A stretch of DNA of 64,000 nt. It comes from Bacillota bacterium. Its GTDB lineage: Bacteria > Bacillota > Clostridia > Acetivibrionales > DSM-1351. The DNA is taken from contig JAEXFI010000012.1 of the NCBI GenBank assembly GCA_023400235.1, forward strand, positions 248,001 through 312,000, read 5' to 3'. Under the pieces are notes generated by a model. It made no database searches. It was given only the letters and a program-made list of their open reading frames with translations, and was not told the DNA's origin. Of the stretch, positions 1 to 8,521 are shown piece after piece. Numbering within the stretch: the stretch's first letter is position 1; the number at the start of each line of letters is the position of its first letter. A program made the position numbers and the translations under genes.

Positions 1-1376
1 ATACACCAGTCTCCCCTGTCTCTCACCATGCTTGTAATTCTTTCCTGGCCCCACTCCGGCACCCATTTCACAGTCTTTATGGCGTCAAGAGCAGCCTCTC
101 TGAAGCTGTCTATGGAAGCAAACCACTGCTCGGTTGCCCGGAATATGATAGGCTCCTTGCATCTCCAGCAATGGGGATACTGATGGGATATCTTTTCAGA
201 AGCCAGCAGCCTTCCATCCTGAGTAAGCCTCTCAATGATTGCCGCATTTGATTTTTTATAGTACAAGCCTGCAAAGGGCCCTGCTTCCTTTGTGAGATAA
301 CCCTTGCTGTCAACAGGCACTACTGTGGGAATCTTATATTTCTGACAGACAATAAAGTCCTCCGCACCATGTCCGGGAGCCGTATGAACACAACCCGTAC
401 CGGCTTCAAGTGTTACATGTTCGCCTAAAATAACCACGGAATCCCTGTCCAGGAAAGGATGCCTGCACAATATTCCCTCCAGCTCCTTGCCCTTATACCT
501 TGCAACTGTTTCATATTCTGATATTCCCGCCGCCTTCATTGAATTTTCAACAAGCTCAGCCGCAAATACGTAATATTCATCGTTGGCTTTTACAAGTGAA
601 TATTCAAAACCTTCATTGAGACATACTGCAAGATTGGCAGGCAGCGTCCAGGTTGTGGTGGTCCATATTACAAAGTTTACCTTCTCTTTAGGAGCAATCC
701 CGTCAAAGATGCCCCTGTCGTCTCTGACCTGGAATTTCACATAAATTGAAAGAGTGGTGTCGTCAGCATATTCGATTTCTGCTTCTGCCAGGGCAGTTTC
801 GCAATCGGGACACCAATACACCGGCTTAAGCCCCTTGTATATATGCCCCTGCTTGCACATTTCCCCAAAAACCTCTATCTGCTGGGCTTCAAACTCTGGC
901 TTAAGCGTCACATACGGATTTTCCCAGTCTGCCCTGACACCAAGGCGCTTAAAGGCATTTCTCTGTATGTCCAGATATTTCATGGCAAAGCCTTCACAGG
1001 CTTCTCTGAATACTACTGGACCAACCTCATGCCTCTTAAGTCCCAGTTCCTTTATGGCTCTTTGCTCGATTGGCAGTCCGTGTGTATCCCAGCCTGGTAC
1101 AAAGGGTGTGTGATACCCGCACATACTGTGGTATTTCACAACTATATCCTTTAATATTTTATTCAGAGAGGTTCCCAGATGTATGCCACCGTTTGCATAG
1201 GGCGGTCCATCATGCAGTATGAAAGAAGGCTTACCCTTTGTTTTTTCAAGCTGCTTATGATAAATATCCATTTCTTCCCATTTTTGAAGAAATTCAGGTT
1301 CTCTCTGCGGCAAACCGGCCCTCATAGGAAAATCCGTTTGCGGCAAGTTCAAGGTCTTTCCGTAATCTTGCGACAT
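1..1376 (-). CDS. ileS: Isoleucine--tRNA ligase, N-terminal part (runs off window)
   Basis: Charges tRNA-Ile with isoleucine in the cytoplasm (class I synthetase). About 458 codons are visible; the 3' end lies beyond base 1. The protein starts MSQDYGKTLNLPQTDFPMR and carries the class I signature PPYANGGIHLGT near residues 58-69, where HLGT is the HIGH-box variant. WTTTTWTLPANLAVCL in the editing (CP1) domain is typical of IleS. The start ATG (1374-1376) has GGAGG about 7 bases upstream. It is preceded by a T-box leader with an AUC specifier, which independently supports the isoleucine call. The KMSKS region is outside the window. Confidence 0.96.
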   Translation of the reverse strand, partial: MSQDYGKTLNLPQTDFPMRAGLPQREPEFLQKWEEMDIYHKQLEKTKGKPSFILHDGPPYANGGIHLGTSLNKILKDIVVKYHSMCGYHTPFVPGWDTHGLPIEQRAIKELGLKRHEVGPVVFREACEGFAMKYLDIQRNAFKRLGVRADWENPYVTLKPEFEAQQIEVFGEMCKQGHIYKGLKPVYWCPDCETALAEAEIEYADDTTLSIYVKFQVRDDRGIFDGIAPKEKVNFVIWTTTTWTLPANLAVCLNEGFEYSLVKANDEYYVFAAELVENSMKAAGISEYETVARYKGKELEGILCRHPFLDRDSVVILGEHVTLEAGTGCVHTAPGHGAEDFIVCQKYKIPTVVPVDSKGYLTKEAGPFAGLYYKKSNAAIIERLTQDGRLLASEKISHQYPHCWRCKEPIIFRATEQWFASIDSFREAALDAIKTVKWVPEWGQERITSMVRDRGDWC

Positions 1377-1499
1377 TTACAATACCTCCATAAATTAAAT
1401 ATCGTTCTATAGTTGACTTAACCATGTTCACTGTCTTAGTACAACGCTTCCATATGGAATGCTGTACCGATACCGGACAAAAAAAGCAGTTTCCGCAAT

Positions 1500-1783
1500 A
1501 AATAAGCCCCGTTCCACAAGTCATGCACTACTGACTCTTAAGGGACGAGGCTGTTTTCGCGGTACCACCCAATTTATTTTGTCACATATGATAATTCGGA
1601 CACAAAAACTAAAACGTGACAACAATCACTTCATTTTATAACGGCTCATCACCGGCACACCTTACCTATGTTTCATTCAGGCTGCAACTCATGGATGATT
1701 TTCAAAAGCTTGAACCTGCGGACTCGCACCAAGCGTCCGCTCTCTGAGAAGCCAATTGCTTTCTACTCTTTCCAGTCATCATA
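1500..1783 (-). promoter_or_regulatory. T-box leader of ileS (Ile specifier AUC)
   Basis: Tandem elements of a tRNA-sensing T-box are visible on the minus strand: an AGAGAG box followed by a GGTGCGAGTCC segment, a specifier loop reading GAA-A-ATC-A just before a TCC stem strand, and the T-box core GGGTGGTACCGCG at 1558-1570. A terminator follows, in which GCCTCGT pairs with ACGGGGC before a T-rich run (about 1503-1552). Uncharged tRNA-Ile should stabilise the antiterminator and allow ileS transcription. A possible sigma-A promoter lies upstream (TTAACA at 1810-1815, 17 bases, TAATAT at 1787-1792). Confidence 0.93.
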
Positions 1784-1799
1784 TTTATATTATTAATCT

Positions 1800-1979
1800 A
1801 TTCACATGCTGTTAATTGTGTACACAGTCCCAAAAACAGACTTTGCAATTTATAAAATATAATACATCAACATAAATTATTCGTCAAGGGTTATTGTATT
1901 TATCATTGAGTCAATTTACTGTACCCCAATTTACTGCAGGGAATTGAAAAACACATATCATCCTTGGATTAACAAGTCC
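1800..1979. other. Intergenic spacer, nothing further recognised
   Basis: AT-rich spacer between the ileS promoter region and the stop of the lipoprotein gene. I see no open frame with a ribosome binding site and no clear hairpin followed by a T run. Confidence 0.5.
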
Positions 1980-2585
1980 CTACTCTTTTTCTTTACCATC
2001 TATAGTTTTAGATATGTCTTTAAACATATTATATACGCTAGCTGTTATTATATTTATAGAGCTTTCATCTGATATAACCTTCCATTTGCCATCTACCTTT
2101 TTACAATTAACCTCTATATCCTTTTCTACCTCTTTAAGAGCGGTGCTTTTTACAGCAGCCTGTATCTCATCCTCCAGAATCTTCTTAAGCTCTGCCTCAC
2201 TGGGTTTTTGCTCTGAGAGCGCTGCGGATAATGCCTTCCCCATATAGGCCTTCATAGCTGTTTGAAGCACCTCGGAAGCATCACCATATGTACAATTTAC
2301 TTTTACTTTTGCTTCATCATTATTTACTGTAATATCATTAATTTTGTACTTGATAACCTTTCCGTTTTCCTTAAAAATATCCTTAAAGGTTTCATCAGCA
2401 AAAATATCGGTATCGGGTTTAAAATCCTCCGTATATTGCACTGCTGACTCTAATTTCTCTGAATTACATTCCTTGATTGCCTTAAAATAATCGTCCACTG
2501 CTGATTCAGGTTTATCCCCCGAAGAACACCCGACAACAGATAGACTAAGGCACATAACCAAAATAAAGCTTAAAATTTTCCTCAT
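1980..2585 (-). CDS. Predicted lipoprotein, function unknown
   Basis: A 201-residue secreted lipoprotein. The start is MRKILSFILV, with GGAGG 8 bases upstream at 2594-2598; a longer frame beginning MEEKS would overlap that site and is rejected. A hydrophobic signal peptide ends in the lipobox LSVVGC, giving lipidation at Cys20. The mature part begins SSGDKPESAVDDYFKAIKE and resembles DUF4878/DUF5105-type lipoproteins, which have an NTF2-like domain (inference). It lies 42 bases downstream of the Ig-like protein gene in the same direction, so the two are probably cotranscribed. Confidence 0.8.
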   Translation of the reverse strand: MRKILSFILVMCLSLSVVGCSSGDKPESAVDDYFKAIKECNSEKLESAVQYTEDFKPDTDIFADETFKDIFKENGKVIKYKINDITVNNDEAKVKVNCTYGDASEVLQTAMKAYMGKALSAALSEQKPSEAELKKILEDEIQAAVKSTALKEVEKDIEVNCKKVDGKWKVISDESSINIITASVYNMFKDISKTIDGKEKE

Positions 2586-2627
2586 CGATTTTTCCTCCAA
2601 ATAGTTTGTTATGTTATAAGCTTTTAC

Positions 2628-3707
2628 TTAATCATTAAAAACAAGAACAGCCTTGGCATATTCCCCTGAATTAATTACTCCATCATTATTGAAATCAACA
2701 AATACTACAAGATATGTCTTTTCCAGCGGGAAATCTTTAAACGAATAGTCTGTTAATTCATAATTGCTTGTATCAAGAATACCCATGCCATTTACTTGCC
2801 ATTCACCATCTACTATATTCTTTTTATCTTTTGAAAGCAGTGTTAACCTACTCTCATTAGAATTATCACTATAAAAAATATAATGATTGGCTTCATTATT
2901 AATTATCATTTCTTCATATGGTCCATCAGATGCCATACCTGTTCCTAATGAAAGGTATATTACATCATCTGATTTCATGCCGGCACCAGCCAGTGCATAA
3001 TCCATTTTGCTATCCAATGCTGCTATTTGAGCACCTCCATTTAATGGCATATTTAGCCTCAAAGAGAATTTACTTCTATCCAGACGTATTTGTTCATCTT
3101 GTTTGACTTTTATTTCCTTACCATTTTGGACTATACGCAAATTTAATGCTGGAGCAACTGTTTTTTCCATAACAGTTATTTTACATGTATATTTTTTCTT
3201 ATTAACAGTTGCTGAAATGGTAGCAGTACCTTTTTTCTTTGCGGTGACAATTCCCTTACTTGAAACTGTGGCAACTGATTTGTTGTCTGAATCCCACTTT
3301 GCTGTGCCGTAAACACCATTTAGTACAAGAGTATATGAATCTCCTGCATACATGGATTTTGATGCAACTAACCCTTTAGGTTTGCTTACATCATTATGAT
3401 AAACTATCTCTTCTTTATCAGAGATAACAGAAACTAACCATGACACAACCTCTTTTCCATACCTTGCAAAAATAACTACGCTTCCTACCCCTTTACCAGT
3501 AACGAGCCCACTTTTTGAAACTGTTGCTATTTTAGTATCAGTACTACTCCAGGTTATACTTTTCTGAGTATCAACAGATAACTGTACAGTCCATCCAATA
3601 CAGATTTTTTTTACATCTGTGTTGGCCTCAACGGTTGACGGCATTGTTAACATTACCATCAGAACAGAAAGCACTATAATTGAAACAACTTTTCTTAATA
3701 TTCTCAT
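2628..3707 (-). CDS. Secreted protein with two Big2 (Ig-like) domains and a C-terminal EF-hand-like motif
   Basis: 359 residues. The signal peptide is at residues 1-28 (VLMVMLTMPSTVEA). Two bacterial Ig-like Big2 repeats follow, at roughly residues 32-92 and 108-178, each with the hallmark ATVSxxGxVTxxxxGxxxI. The second ends in YTCKITV. The remaining 180 residues are not recognised, but end in VDFNNDGVINSGEYAKAV, a single DxNxDGxIxxxE calcium loop like half a dockerin repeat. A paired second repeat is missing, so it is unlikely to be a functional dockerin. The ribosome binding site GGGGGAG is 5 bases before the ATG. Likely role: surface or extracellular binding (inference). Confidence 0.75.
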   Translation of the reverse strand: MRILRKVVSIIVLSVLMVMLTMPSTVEANTDVKKICIGWTVQLSVDTQKSITWSSTDTKIATVSKSGLVTGKGVGSVVIFARYGKEVVSWLVSVISDKEEIVYHNDVSKPKGLVASKSMYAGDSYTLVLNGVYGTAKWDSDNKSVATVSSKGIVTAKKKGTATISATVNKKKYTCKITVMEKTVAPALNLRIVQNGKEIKVKQDEQIRLDRSKFSLRLNMPLNGGAQIAALDSKMDYALAGAGMKSDDVIYLSLGTGMASDGPYEEMIINNEANHYIFYSDNSNESRLTLLSKDKKNIVDGEWQVNGMGILDTSNYELTDYSFKDFPLEKTYLVVFVDFNNDGVINSGEYAKAVLVFND

Positions 3708-3792
3708 CCTTACTCCCCCTATGCATTATTTACATAGTATGTAATACATTCTATGTAATGTCAACATTTAGATATATTGTATAAAAATCATC

Positions 3793-3882
3793 TCAATTAC
3801 GGTTGTTACTCCACTCGATTGGATTTTCAAATTCGTTTTGTGAGATATACAGGCCAATTAATATTAATCTTTCCAGTGTCAT
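3793..3882 (-). CDS. Possible tiny ORF, 29 aa, unknown
   Basis: Reads MTLERLILIGLYISQNEFE and onward to a TGA. Its ATG overlaps the TGA of the preceding tiny frame (ATGA), and AGAGGG lies just upstream. I do not recognise it. It may be a translated small peptide, a relic of a larger gene, or chance. Confidence 0.25.
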   Translation of the reverse strand: MTLERLILIGLYISQNEFENPIEWSNNRN

Positions 3883-3941
3883 TTACCCTCTTTGATAAAG
3901 CAATCATACTGTTGAGAAAATTCTTCTAATAATTGATTCAT
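3879..3941 (-). CDS. Possible tiny ORF, 20 aa, unknown
   Basis: Reads MNQLLEEFSQQYDCFIKEGK, with AGGGG 6 bases before the ATG. The stop is translationally coupled to the next tiny frame. The two together occupy most of the otherwise gene-free stretch between 3708 and 4086. No family recognised. Confidence 0.25.
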   Translation of the reverse strand: MNQLLEEFSQQYDCFIKEGK

Positions 3942-4086
3942 AATATTCCCCTTATTTGTAATTGCAAATTAGTCAATAAATGTTGATGTATGATGTGTAT
4001 TTTACCTTAAAGTTAAACACCAAGTTAACACACCTTTATATAGGCGTGAATATCCTGTAATAAGAGAATAAAATCAGGATGTTGGA

Positions 4087-4593
4087 ATGGACTATAATTA
4101 TGAGATTTTGATTTCTGGAATAAAAAGCGGAGAATACAGGCTTATGGGCTTTGGCTCCTGCAGGAGGGTCTACAATCTGAATAACGGTTATGTTGTCAAG
4201 GTGGCCCGGGATATACGTGGAATCGAGCAAAATAAAAACGAATACCAGATTCACAGCAACTGCCTTTCCGGCTTTTTTGCTGAAATCGCCTATATTTCCG
4301 AGGATTTTAAGCTTCTGGTCATGGCCCGGGCAAAAAGAATAAAGAAAATGAGAACGGTCTATTCCTTCTATAAAGTCAAAGGCATGGATTCCCTCCTAAA
4401 AGTGAACAACCTGGTGCAGGACCTGAAGAATAACGACCTGGGTACCGGAGATTTAAGACGGGCCTCCAGTTGGGGCCTGATTGACGGGGAACCGGTCATA
4501 ATAGATTATGGTCTGACTCACAGCTTGTTCAAAAAATATTATAAGGGAAACCTGCTTTTAAGAAGAAGGTTTACTCCTATAATATATCAATAA
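4087..4593 (+). CDS. Minimal protein-kinase-like protein
   Basis: 168 residues, cytoplasmic. It has elements of the kinase fold in order: a Gly-rich loop GFGSCRRVY (21-29), VVKVA with the candidate ATP-anchoring Lys38, Glu52 in a following helix, GDLRRASSWG (121-130) in the place of the catalytic loop with Asp122, and IIDYGLT with a DFG-like DYG at 140-142. The HRD histidine and the usual catalytic-loop Asn are absent, and the C-lobe is almost entirely missing, so activity is uncertain. It stands alone on the plus strand between minus-strand genes, with a weak ribosome binding site. Similar compact kinase-like proteins occur in phages and firmicutes (general knowledge). Substrate unknown. Confidence 0.6.
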   Translation: MDYNYEILISGIKSGEYRLMGFGSCRRVYNLNNGYVVKVARDIRGIEQNKNEYQIHSNCLSGFFAEIAYISEDFKLLVMARAKRIKKMRTVYSFYKVKGMDSLLKVNNLVQDLKNNDLGTGDLRRASSWGLIDGEPVIIDYGLTHSLFKKYYKGNLLLRRRFTPIIYQ

Positions 4594-4613
4594 CTATTTC
4601 AGAGGCATATCCC

Positions 4614-6026
4614 TCAAGCCCTTCTGTCAAGGCACCTCTCCAATATATCCATTCCCTGCCGGATTTCTTCCATGCTTGAAGCTGCAAAGCTCAGCCGGAG
4701 ACTTCTGTCCTTATTTTTGTGGTCCAATTCAAAAAAGACTTCAGAAGGAATAAGTACAAGCCCCTCACTCCTGCAGTCATAATACAACTCCATTGCAGAA
4801 AGGCCCTTTGGCAGAGTAATCCAAAAATACAGCCCTCCATCCGGCTTTCCATATATCACTCCGTATTTTTCCAGGCGTTTAAGCTGTGTAAGCATGAACT
4901 CATATTTGCCCCTGTATATTTCCTTCATGTATTGGAGGTGCTCTTCCCATTTTCCAGTTCTGAAGTACATATCCAGTGCCCTTTGAATGAGGCCGGAGGA
5001 GGCCAGGTCACTGTTGTGCTTGATTTTTGTGAATTCCTTTGTCAGAAGATTTGGGATTATCATGCAGCCCGCCCTCAAGCCCGGCATCAGTATCTTGGAA
5101 AAGCTTTTCAGATATATTATATAAGCATTTTCAGTATCAAGACTTTTCAGTGTGGGCGGATGCTGGTTGCTGAAATTCAGCTCGGACATGGAATCATCTT
5201 CCACAATATAAACATTGTATTTTTGGGCAAGTGCCAGCACCTGTTGAAGCCTTCCTGTGCTATAGCTGACAGTAGTGGGGTTTTGATAGCTGGTCATAAG
5301 ATATATTAGCTTTGGCCTGCATATACGTATTTTCTTTTCAAGCTCCGTTATGTCCGCACCGGACTCCTCAAGGGAAACGCCCACCACTCTTGCTCCTCTG
5401 GCCTTGAACACTGCCACAGCCCCATCATAGGTGGGATTCTCCATTATAACATAATCCCCTGGATTCAACAGCACCTTGCCTATCAGGTCTATACCCTGCT
5501 GTGCTCCAGAGACTATCAGGACATTTTCCTCACTGCCTGCTTTTATTCCATATTTGTTGCCTATGTATCCAAGAATGGAGCTCCTTAAAGGCCTGAAGCC
5601 GCTGCTTTCCTGATATCCAAAGGCAAAACCCCTGTCCCTTTCCAGCACCTCGTTTATACATTCCTTGAAGGATTCGATGGGAAAAATGGAGGGGTGAGGT
5701 GCAGCACTGGCAAAGTTTATCACCTCCTTGCCCGTGGTCATTCCAAGCTCGCCGGAGGAAAGCATGTTTTCCTTCTGTAGCTTCAGGTCGGAAACATAAT
5801 AGCCGCTGCCTTTTTTTGCAGTGACGTACTTGTTATTTTCAAGCTGCTTATAAGCATTTAATACCGTTATAGTGTTTATACCCAGCGTTTGAGAAAGGCT
5901 TCTTACCGTAGGCAGCCTTTCTCCGGGCTTTAATCCTCCAGCTGTGATTAATTGCTTGATATGCTCAAAAAGCTGCAAATACTTCGGCTGCTTGTCATTA
6001 CAAAATTGTACCGATACAATATTCAT
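4614..6026 (-). CDS. pdxR: MocR-family transcriptional regulator of PLP synthesis (PdxR-like)
   Basis: 470 residues. An N-terminal GntR-type winged helix (about residues 10-75; PGERLPTVRSLSQTLGIN) is fused to a fold-type I aminotransferase domain (about 110-465). The PLP-binding Lys lies in YLKSFSKILMPGLRAG, near residue 305. MocR proteins of this kind sense PLP and switch pdxST (family knowledge). It is divergent from pdxS, with 143 bases between them, and two near-identical palindromes flank the promoters. One of these overlaps its own first codons, suggesting autoregulation (inference). Confidence 0.88.
   Translation of the reverse strand: MNIVSVQFCNDKQPKYLQLFEHIKQLITAGGLKPGERLPTVRSLSQTLGINTITVLNAYKQLENNKYVTAKKGSGYYVSDLKLQKENMLSSGELGMTTGKEVINFASAAPHPSIFPIESFKECINEVLERDRGFAFGYQESSGFRPLRSSILGYIGNKYGIKAGSEENVLIVSGAQQGIDLIGKVLLNPGDYVIMENPTYDGAVAVFKARGARVVGVSLEESGADITELEKKIRICRPKLIYLMTSYQNPTTVSYSTGRLQQVLALAQKYNVYIVEDDSMSELNFSNQHPPTLKSLDTENAYIIYLKSFSKILMPGLRAGCMIIPNLLTKEFTKIKHNSDLASSGLIQRALDMYFRTGKWEEHLQYMKEIYRGKYEFMLTQLKRLEKYGVIYGKPDGGLYFWITLPKGLSAMELYYDCRSEGLVLIPSEVFFELDHKNKDRSLRLSFAASSMEEIRQGMDILERCLDRRA
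6003..6020. promoter_or_regulatory. Candidate PdxR operator 1 (inside pdxR codons 1-8)
   Basis: AAATTGTACCGATACAAT, an imperfect palindrome with outer arms ATTGTA/TACAAT-like. It matches the second copy at 6109-6126 at 16 of 18 positions. Binding here would block pdxR itself. Confidence 0.5.
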
Positions 6027-6108
6027 TTTACCTCCAACATAGTGTGAAAAATATTGACTTGCTATTTAAAATATGTAAGAATATTCAAAATTCATGCATA
6101 ATAAACTT

Positions 6109-6126
6109 AAATTGTTACGATACAAT
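6109..6126. promoter_or_regulatory. Candidate PdxR operator 2 (pdxS promoter side)
   Basis: AAATTGTTACGATACAAT, a near-palindrome. It is 106 bases from copy 1, about ten helical turns, so both would lie on the same face of the DNA. It is 44 bases upstream of the pdxS start codon. Confidence 0.5.
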
Positions 6127-6169
6127 TTAGTATATTAAACAATATGGCAAATGTAAAGGAGAATATTGT

Positions 6170-7048
6170 ATGACCGAAAGATATGAATTGAACAAAAACC
6201 TGGCTCAGATGTTAAAGGGCGGAGTCATCATGGACGTGGTAAACGCAAAGGAAGCTGAGATAGCACAAAAAGCAGGCGCTGTTGCTGTCATGGCTCTTGA
6301 AAGGGTTCCCTCCGACATCAGAAAAATGGGAGGAGTTGCCAGAATGTCCGACCCCAGGATGATTAAGGAAATACAAAGCGCAGTTTCCATACCTGTTATG
6401 GCTAAAGTGCGAATTGGTCATTTTGTGGAGGCGCAGGTTCTGGAATCTCTTTCCATTGATTACATAGATGAAAGCGAAGTGCTTACTCCCGCTGATGAGG
6501 ACTTTCACATAGATAAGCACACCTTCAAGGTTCCCTTTGTCTGCGGCGCAAAAAATCTGGGGGAAGCCCTGCGGAGAATCGGAGAAGGTGCCTCCATGAT
6601 CAGAACCAAGGGTGAAGCGGGCACCGGCAATGTGGTGGAAGCCGTTAGACATATGAGGACGGTTACAGGTGAAATCCGCAAGGTTCAAAGTGCCTCAAAA
6701 CAGGAGCTTATGACAATAGCCAAGGAATTTGGGGCTCCCTATGACCTGGTGCTCTATGTTCATGAAAATGGCAGACTTCCTGTTATCAACTTTGCTGCCG
6801 GAGGAATTGCCACCCCTTCGGATGCCGCACTTATGATGCAGCTTGGCTGTGACGGAGTTTTTGTGGGCTCTGGAATTTTTAAATCCTCAGATCCTGAAAA
6901 GAGGGCCCGGGCAATAGTGAAGGCTACAACCTACTTTGACGACGCCGCTATAATAGCAGAGGTATCAGAGGAACTGGGAACCGCAATGGATTCAATTGAT
7001 GTAAGAGAGCTGTCCGGCAACAGCCTGTATGCATCACGAGGCTGGTAG
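6170..7048 (+). CDS. pdxS: Pyridoxal 5'-phosphate synthase, synthase subunit
   Basis: 292 residues. It makes PLP from ribose 5-phosphate, glyceraldehyde 3-phosphate and ammonia, the ammonia coming from PdxT. The sequence is textbook PdxS: MALERVPSDIRKMGGVARMSDP, PVMAKVRIGHFVEAQ with the first catalytic lysine, ADEDFHIDKHTFKVPFVCGA, and the phosphate-binding AAGGIATPSDAALMMQLG. The length is normal for the family. AAAGGAG precedes the ATG. pdxT follows after a single base, so the two are cotranscribed. It is probably repressed or activated by the divergent MocR regulator. Confidence 0.98.
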   Translation: MTERYELNKNLAQMLKGGVIMDVVNAKEAEIAQKAGAVAVMALERVPSDIRKMGGVARMSDPRMIKEIQSAVSIPVMAKVRIGHFVEAQVLESLSIDYIDESEVLTPADEDFHIDKHTFKVPFVCGAKNLGEALRRIGEGASMIRTKGEAGTGNVVEAVRHMRTVTGEIRKVQSASKQELMTIAKEFGAPYDLVLYVHENGRLPVINFAAGGIATPSDAALMMQLGCDGVFVGSGIFKSSDPEKRARAIVKATTYFDDAAIIAEVSEELGTAMDSIDVRELSGNSLYASRGW

Positions 7049-7049
7049 C

Positions 7050-7619
7050 ATGAAAAGAATCGGTGTTCTTGGTTTGCAGGGTGCTGTGCAGGAGCATCTT
7101 CACATGCTGAACCAGATAGAAGCTGTTGAAGCCTGCATTGTCAAACATAAAAAGGATATTGAAAACATAGACGGGCTGATTATCCCGGGAGGTGAAAGTA
7201 CGGCCATGGGCAGGCTGCTGTGCGACTTCAGCCTGACAGCTCCGCTTAAGGCGCGTATAGAATGTGGAATGCCTGTGTGGGGAACCTGTGCAGGTATGAT
7301 TCTTCTTGCCAAAACCATTGTAAACGATGAGCGCAGGCATCTTGAGGTAATGGATATAGTGGTTATGAGAAACGGCTATGGAAGACAGCTGGACAGCTTC
7401 AGCACCAAAGTTGACATTCCTGCGATTTCAGCTCAAAAGGTTCCCCTTGTCTTCATACGAGCTCCTTATGTAGTGGATATTTCACCAGACGTGGAGGCTC
7501 TGTTAAGCTTTGATGGACATATTGTGGCCTGCCGCCAGAAAAACATGCTGGCCACCTCCTTTCACCCTGAGTTGACCGGTGATCTTAGCTTTCACAGATA
7601 TTTTGCCCATATGATATGA
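7050..7619 (+). CDS. pdxT: Pyridoxal 5'-phosphate synthase, glutaminase subunit
   Basis: 189 residues from MKRIGVLGLQGAVQEH, the usual PdxT start. The longer frame from 7029 overlaps pdxS and is rejected. It is a class I glutamine amidotransferase that releases ammonia for PdxS. The PGGEST oxyanion motif, the nucleophile Cys in WGTCAGMILLA and the catalytic pair in TSFHPELTGD are all present. It begins one base after the pdxS stop, with GAGG about 8 bases upstream. Confidence 0.97.
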   Translation: MKRIGVLGLQGAVQEHLHMLNQIEAVEACIVKHKKDIENIDGLIIPGGESTAMGRLLCDFSLTAPLKARIECGMPVWGTCAGMILLAKTIVNDERRHLEVMDIVVMRNGYGRQLDSFSTKVDIPAISAQKVPLVFIRAPYVVDISPDVEALLSFDGHIVACRQKNMLATSFHPELTGDLSFHRYFAHMI

Positions 7620-7661
7620 CAAAAAATGGACTGTTGCGCTGGGCAGCAGTCCATTTTTTAT
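7620..7661 (+). terminator. Terminator of pdxST
   Basis: AAAAATGGACTG and CAGTCCATTTTTT form a long stem with further pairing in TTGC/GCAG, followed by a T run. It sits directly after the pdxT stop. Confidence 0.85.
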
Positions 7662-7792
7662 GTCTATAAGCATTATTATTATTTTAATATGTCAAAGATA
7701 GTCATATAGTGCGACTTGATGCTCATTTTGCTTACAACCTTTGAGCAGGAAGCTTTACCAAAGTTGATAGTAACTGACTCTTGTATCAGACG

Positions 7793-8521
7793 TCAATCCA
7801 TGATTATCATTTTTTCTGTTGCAGCAGATGCAGAAAAGCTGCCTTCTGCTTTCCAGTTATCCTTGAAGATTCCCTTACTGAGATTTACAAGGTTGTTAAT
7901 ATTTCCATTGGGTTCCAAGGAGCGAACATTGGTGAAAGTGAATGCAACATCCTTTGAACTGTTGAGATAATAAGAAGGAATTCCAATCCCGTTCAACAGA
8001 GCGTATGCATTCATATAAATACTTGGGTCTGCACTTTGATTACACTGAAGGGTCATTGTTTCGCCAAGAGTATCCGGACTTGGAGACCAACTGGTCAGCA
8101 CACCTTCCTTGAAGCCTATTCCCAGAATGTCTTTGACGCTGCCTCCATTTGCCTGCGAAAACGTCATTTCAGAATAAAACTTCCAAACGTGAAGGTATTG
8201 GGAGCCTATATTGAACACATTATAATCATAGCCTTCACCTTTAAAATTGAAGTTGGACAGGATTGTAATCAATCCCCCATAGGTATCATTATTTGTGTCA
8301 ATCATAAAATCCACTTCTGCTCCGCCGGCAATGGTAGTAGTTCCTGCGTAGCCCTTGAAGGTTGGTCCGTTGTGATTGGAATCCGAGGCAAAACTGAATA
8401 ATGTGGTGGTGGGCTCATATGGGATTGGCAGAATTGCTTTTGAGTCAACTTCTTGTGCAAAACACGGAATTCCAGAGACTAACAGGAATATTATCAATAT
8501 TCCGCTGATAATTCTTTTCAT
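7793..8521 (-). CDS. Secreted protein, unknown function
   Basis: 242 residues from MKRIISGILIIFLLVSG, chosen because GGAGG lies upstream of this ATG; the longer frame adds a non-signal-like extension. The signal peptide is cleaved after PCFA. The mature part is rich in Asn, Gly, Ser and aromatic residues (FSFASDSNHNGPTF, NFNFKGEGYDYN), in the style of a beta-rich extracellular protein. I do not recognise a family. It is monocistronic, with a hairpin-rich region upstream. Confidence 0.65.
   Translation of the reverse strand: MKRIISGILIIFLLVSGIPCFAQEVDSKAILPIPYEPTTTLFSFASDSNHNGPTFKGYAGTTTIAGGAEVDFMIDTNNDTYGGLITILSNFNFKGEGYDYNVFNIGSQYLHVWKFYSEMTFSQANGGSVKDILGIGFKEGVLTSWSPSPDTLGETMTLQCNQSADPSIYMNAYALLNGIGIPSYYLNSSKDVAFTFTNVRSLEPNGNINNLVNLSKGIFKDNWKAEGSFSASAATEKMIIMD

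Noticed and set aside
754..1154. Two overlapping plus-strand frames within ileS
   Set aside because: The minus strand here encodes conserved IleS sequence, so these are shadows.
2628..2720. Dockerin domain at the end of the Big2 protein
   Set aside because: Only one calcium loop is present; a dockerin needs two paired repeats.
4719..5309. Open frame of 196 codons on the plus strand inside pdxR
   Set aside because: Antisense shadow of a clear MocR gene; no ribosome binding site and no recognisable protein motif.
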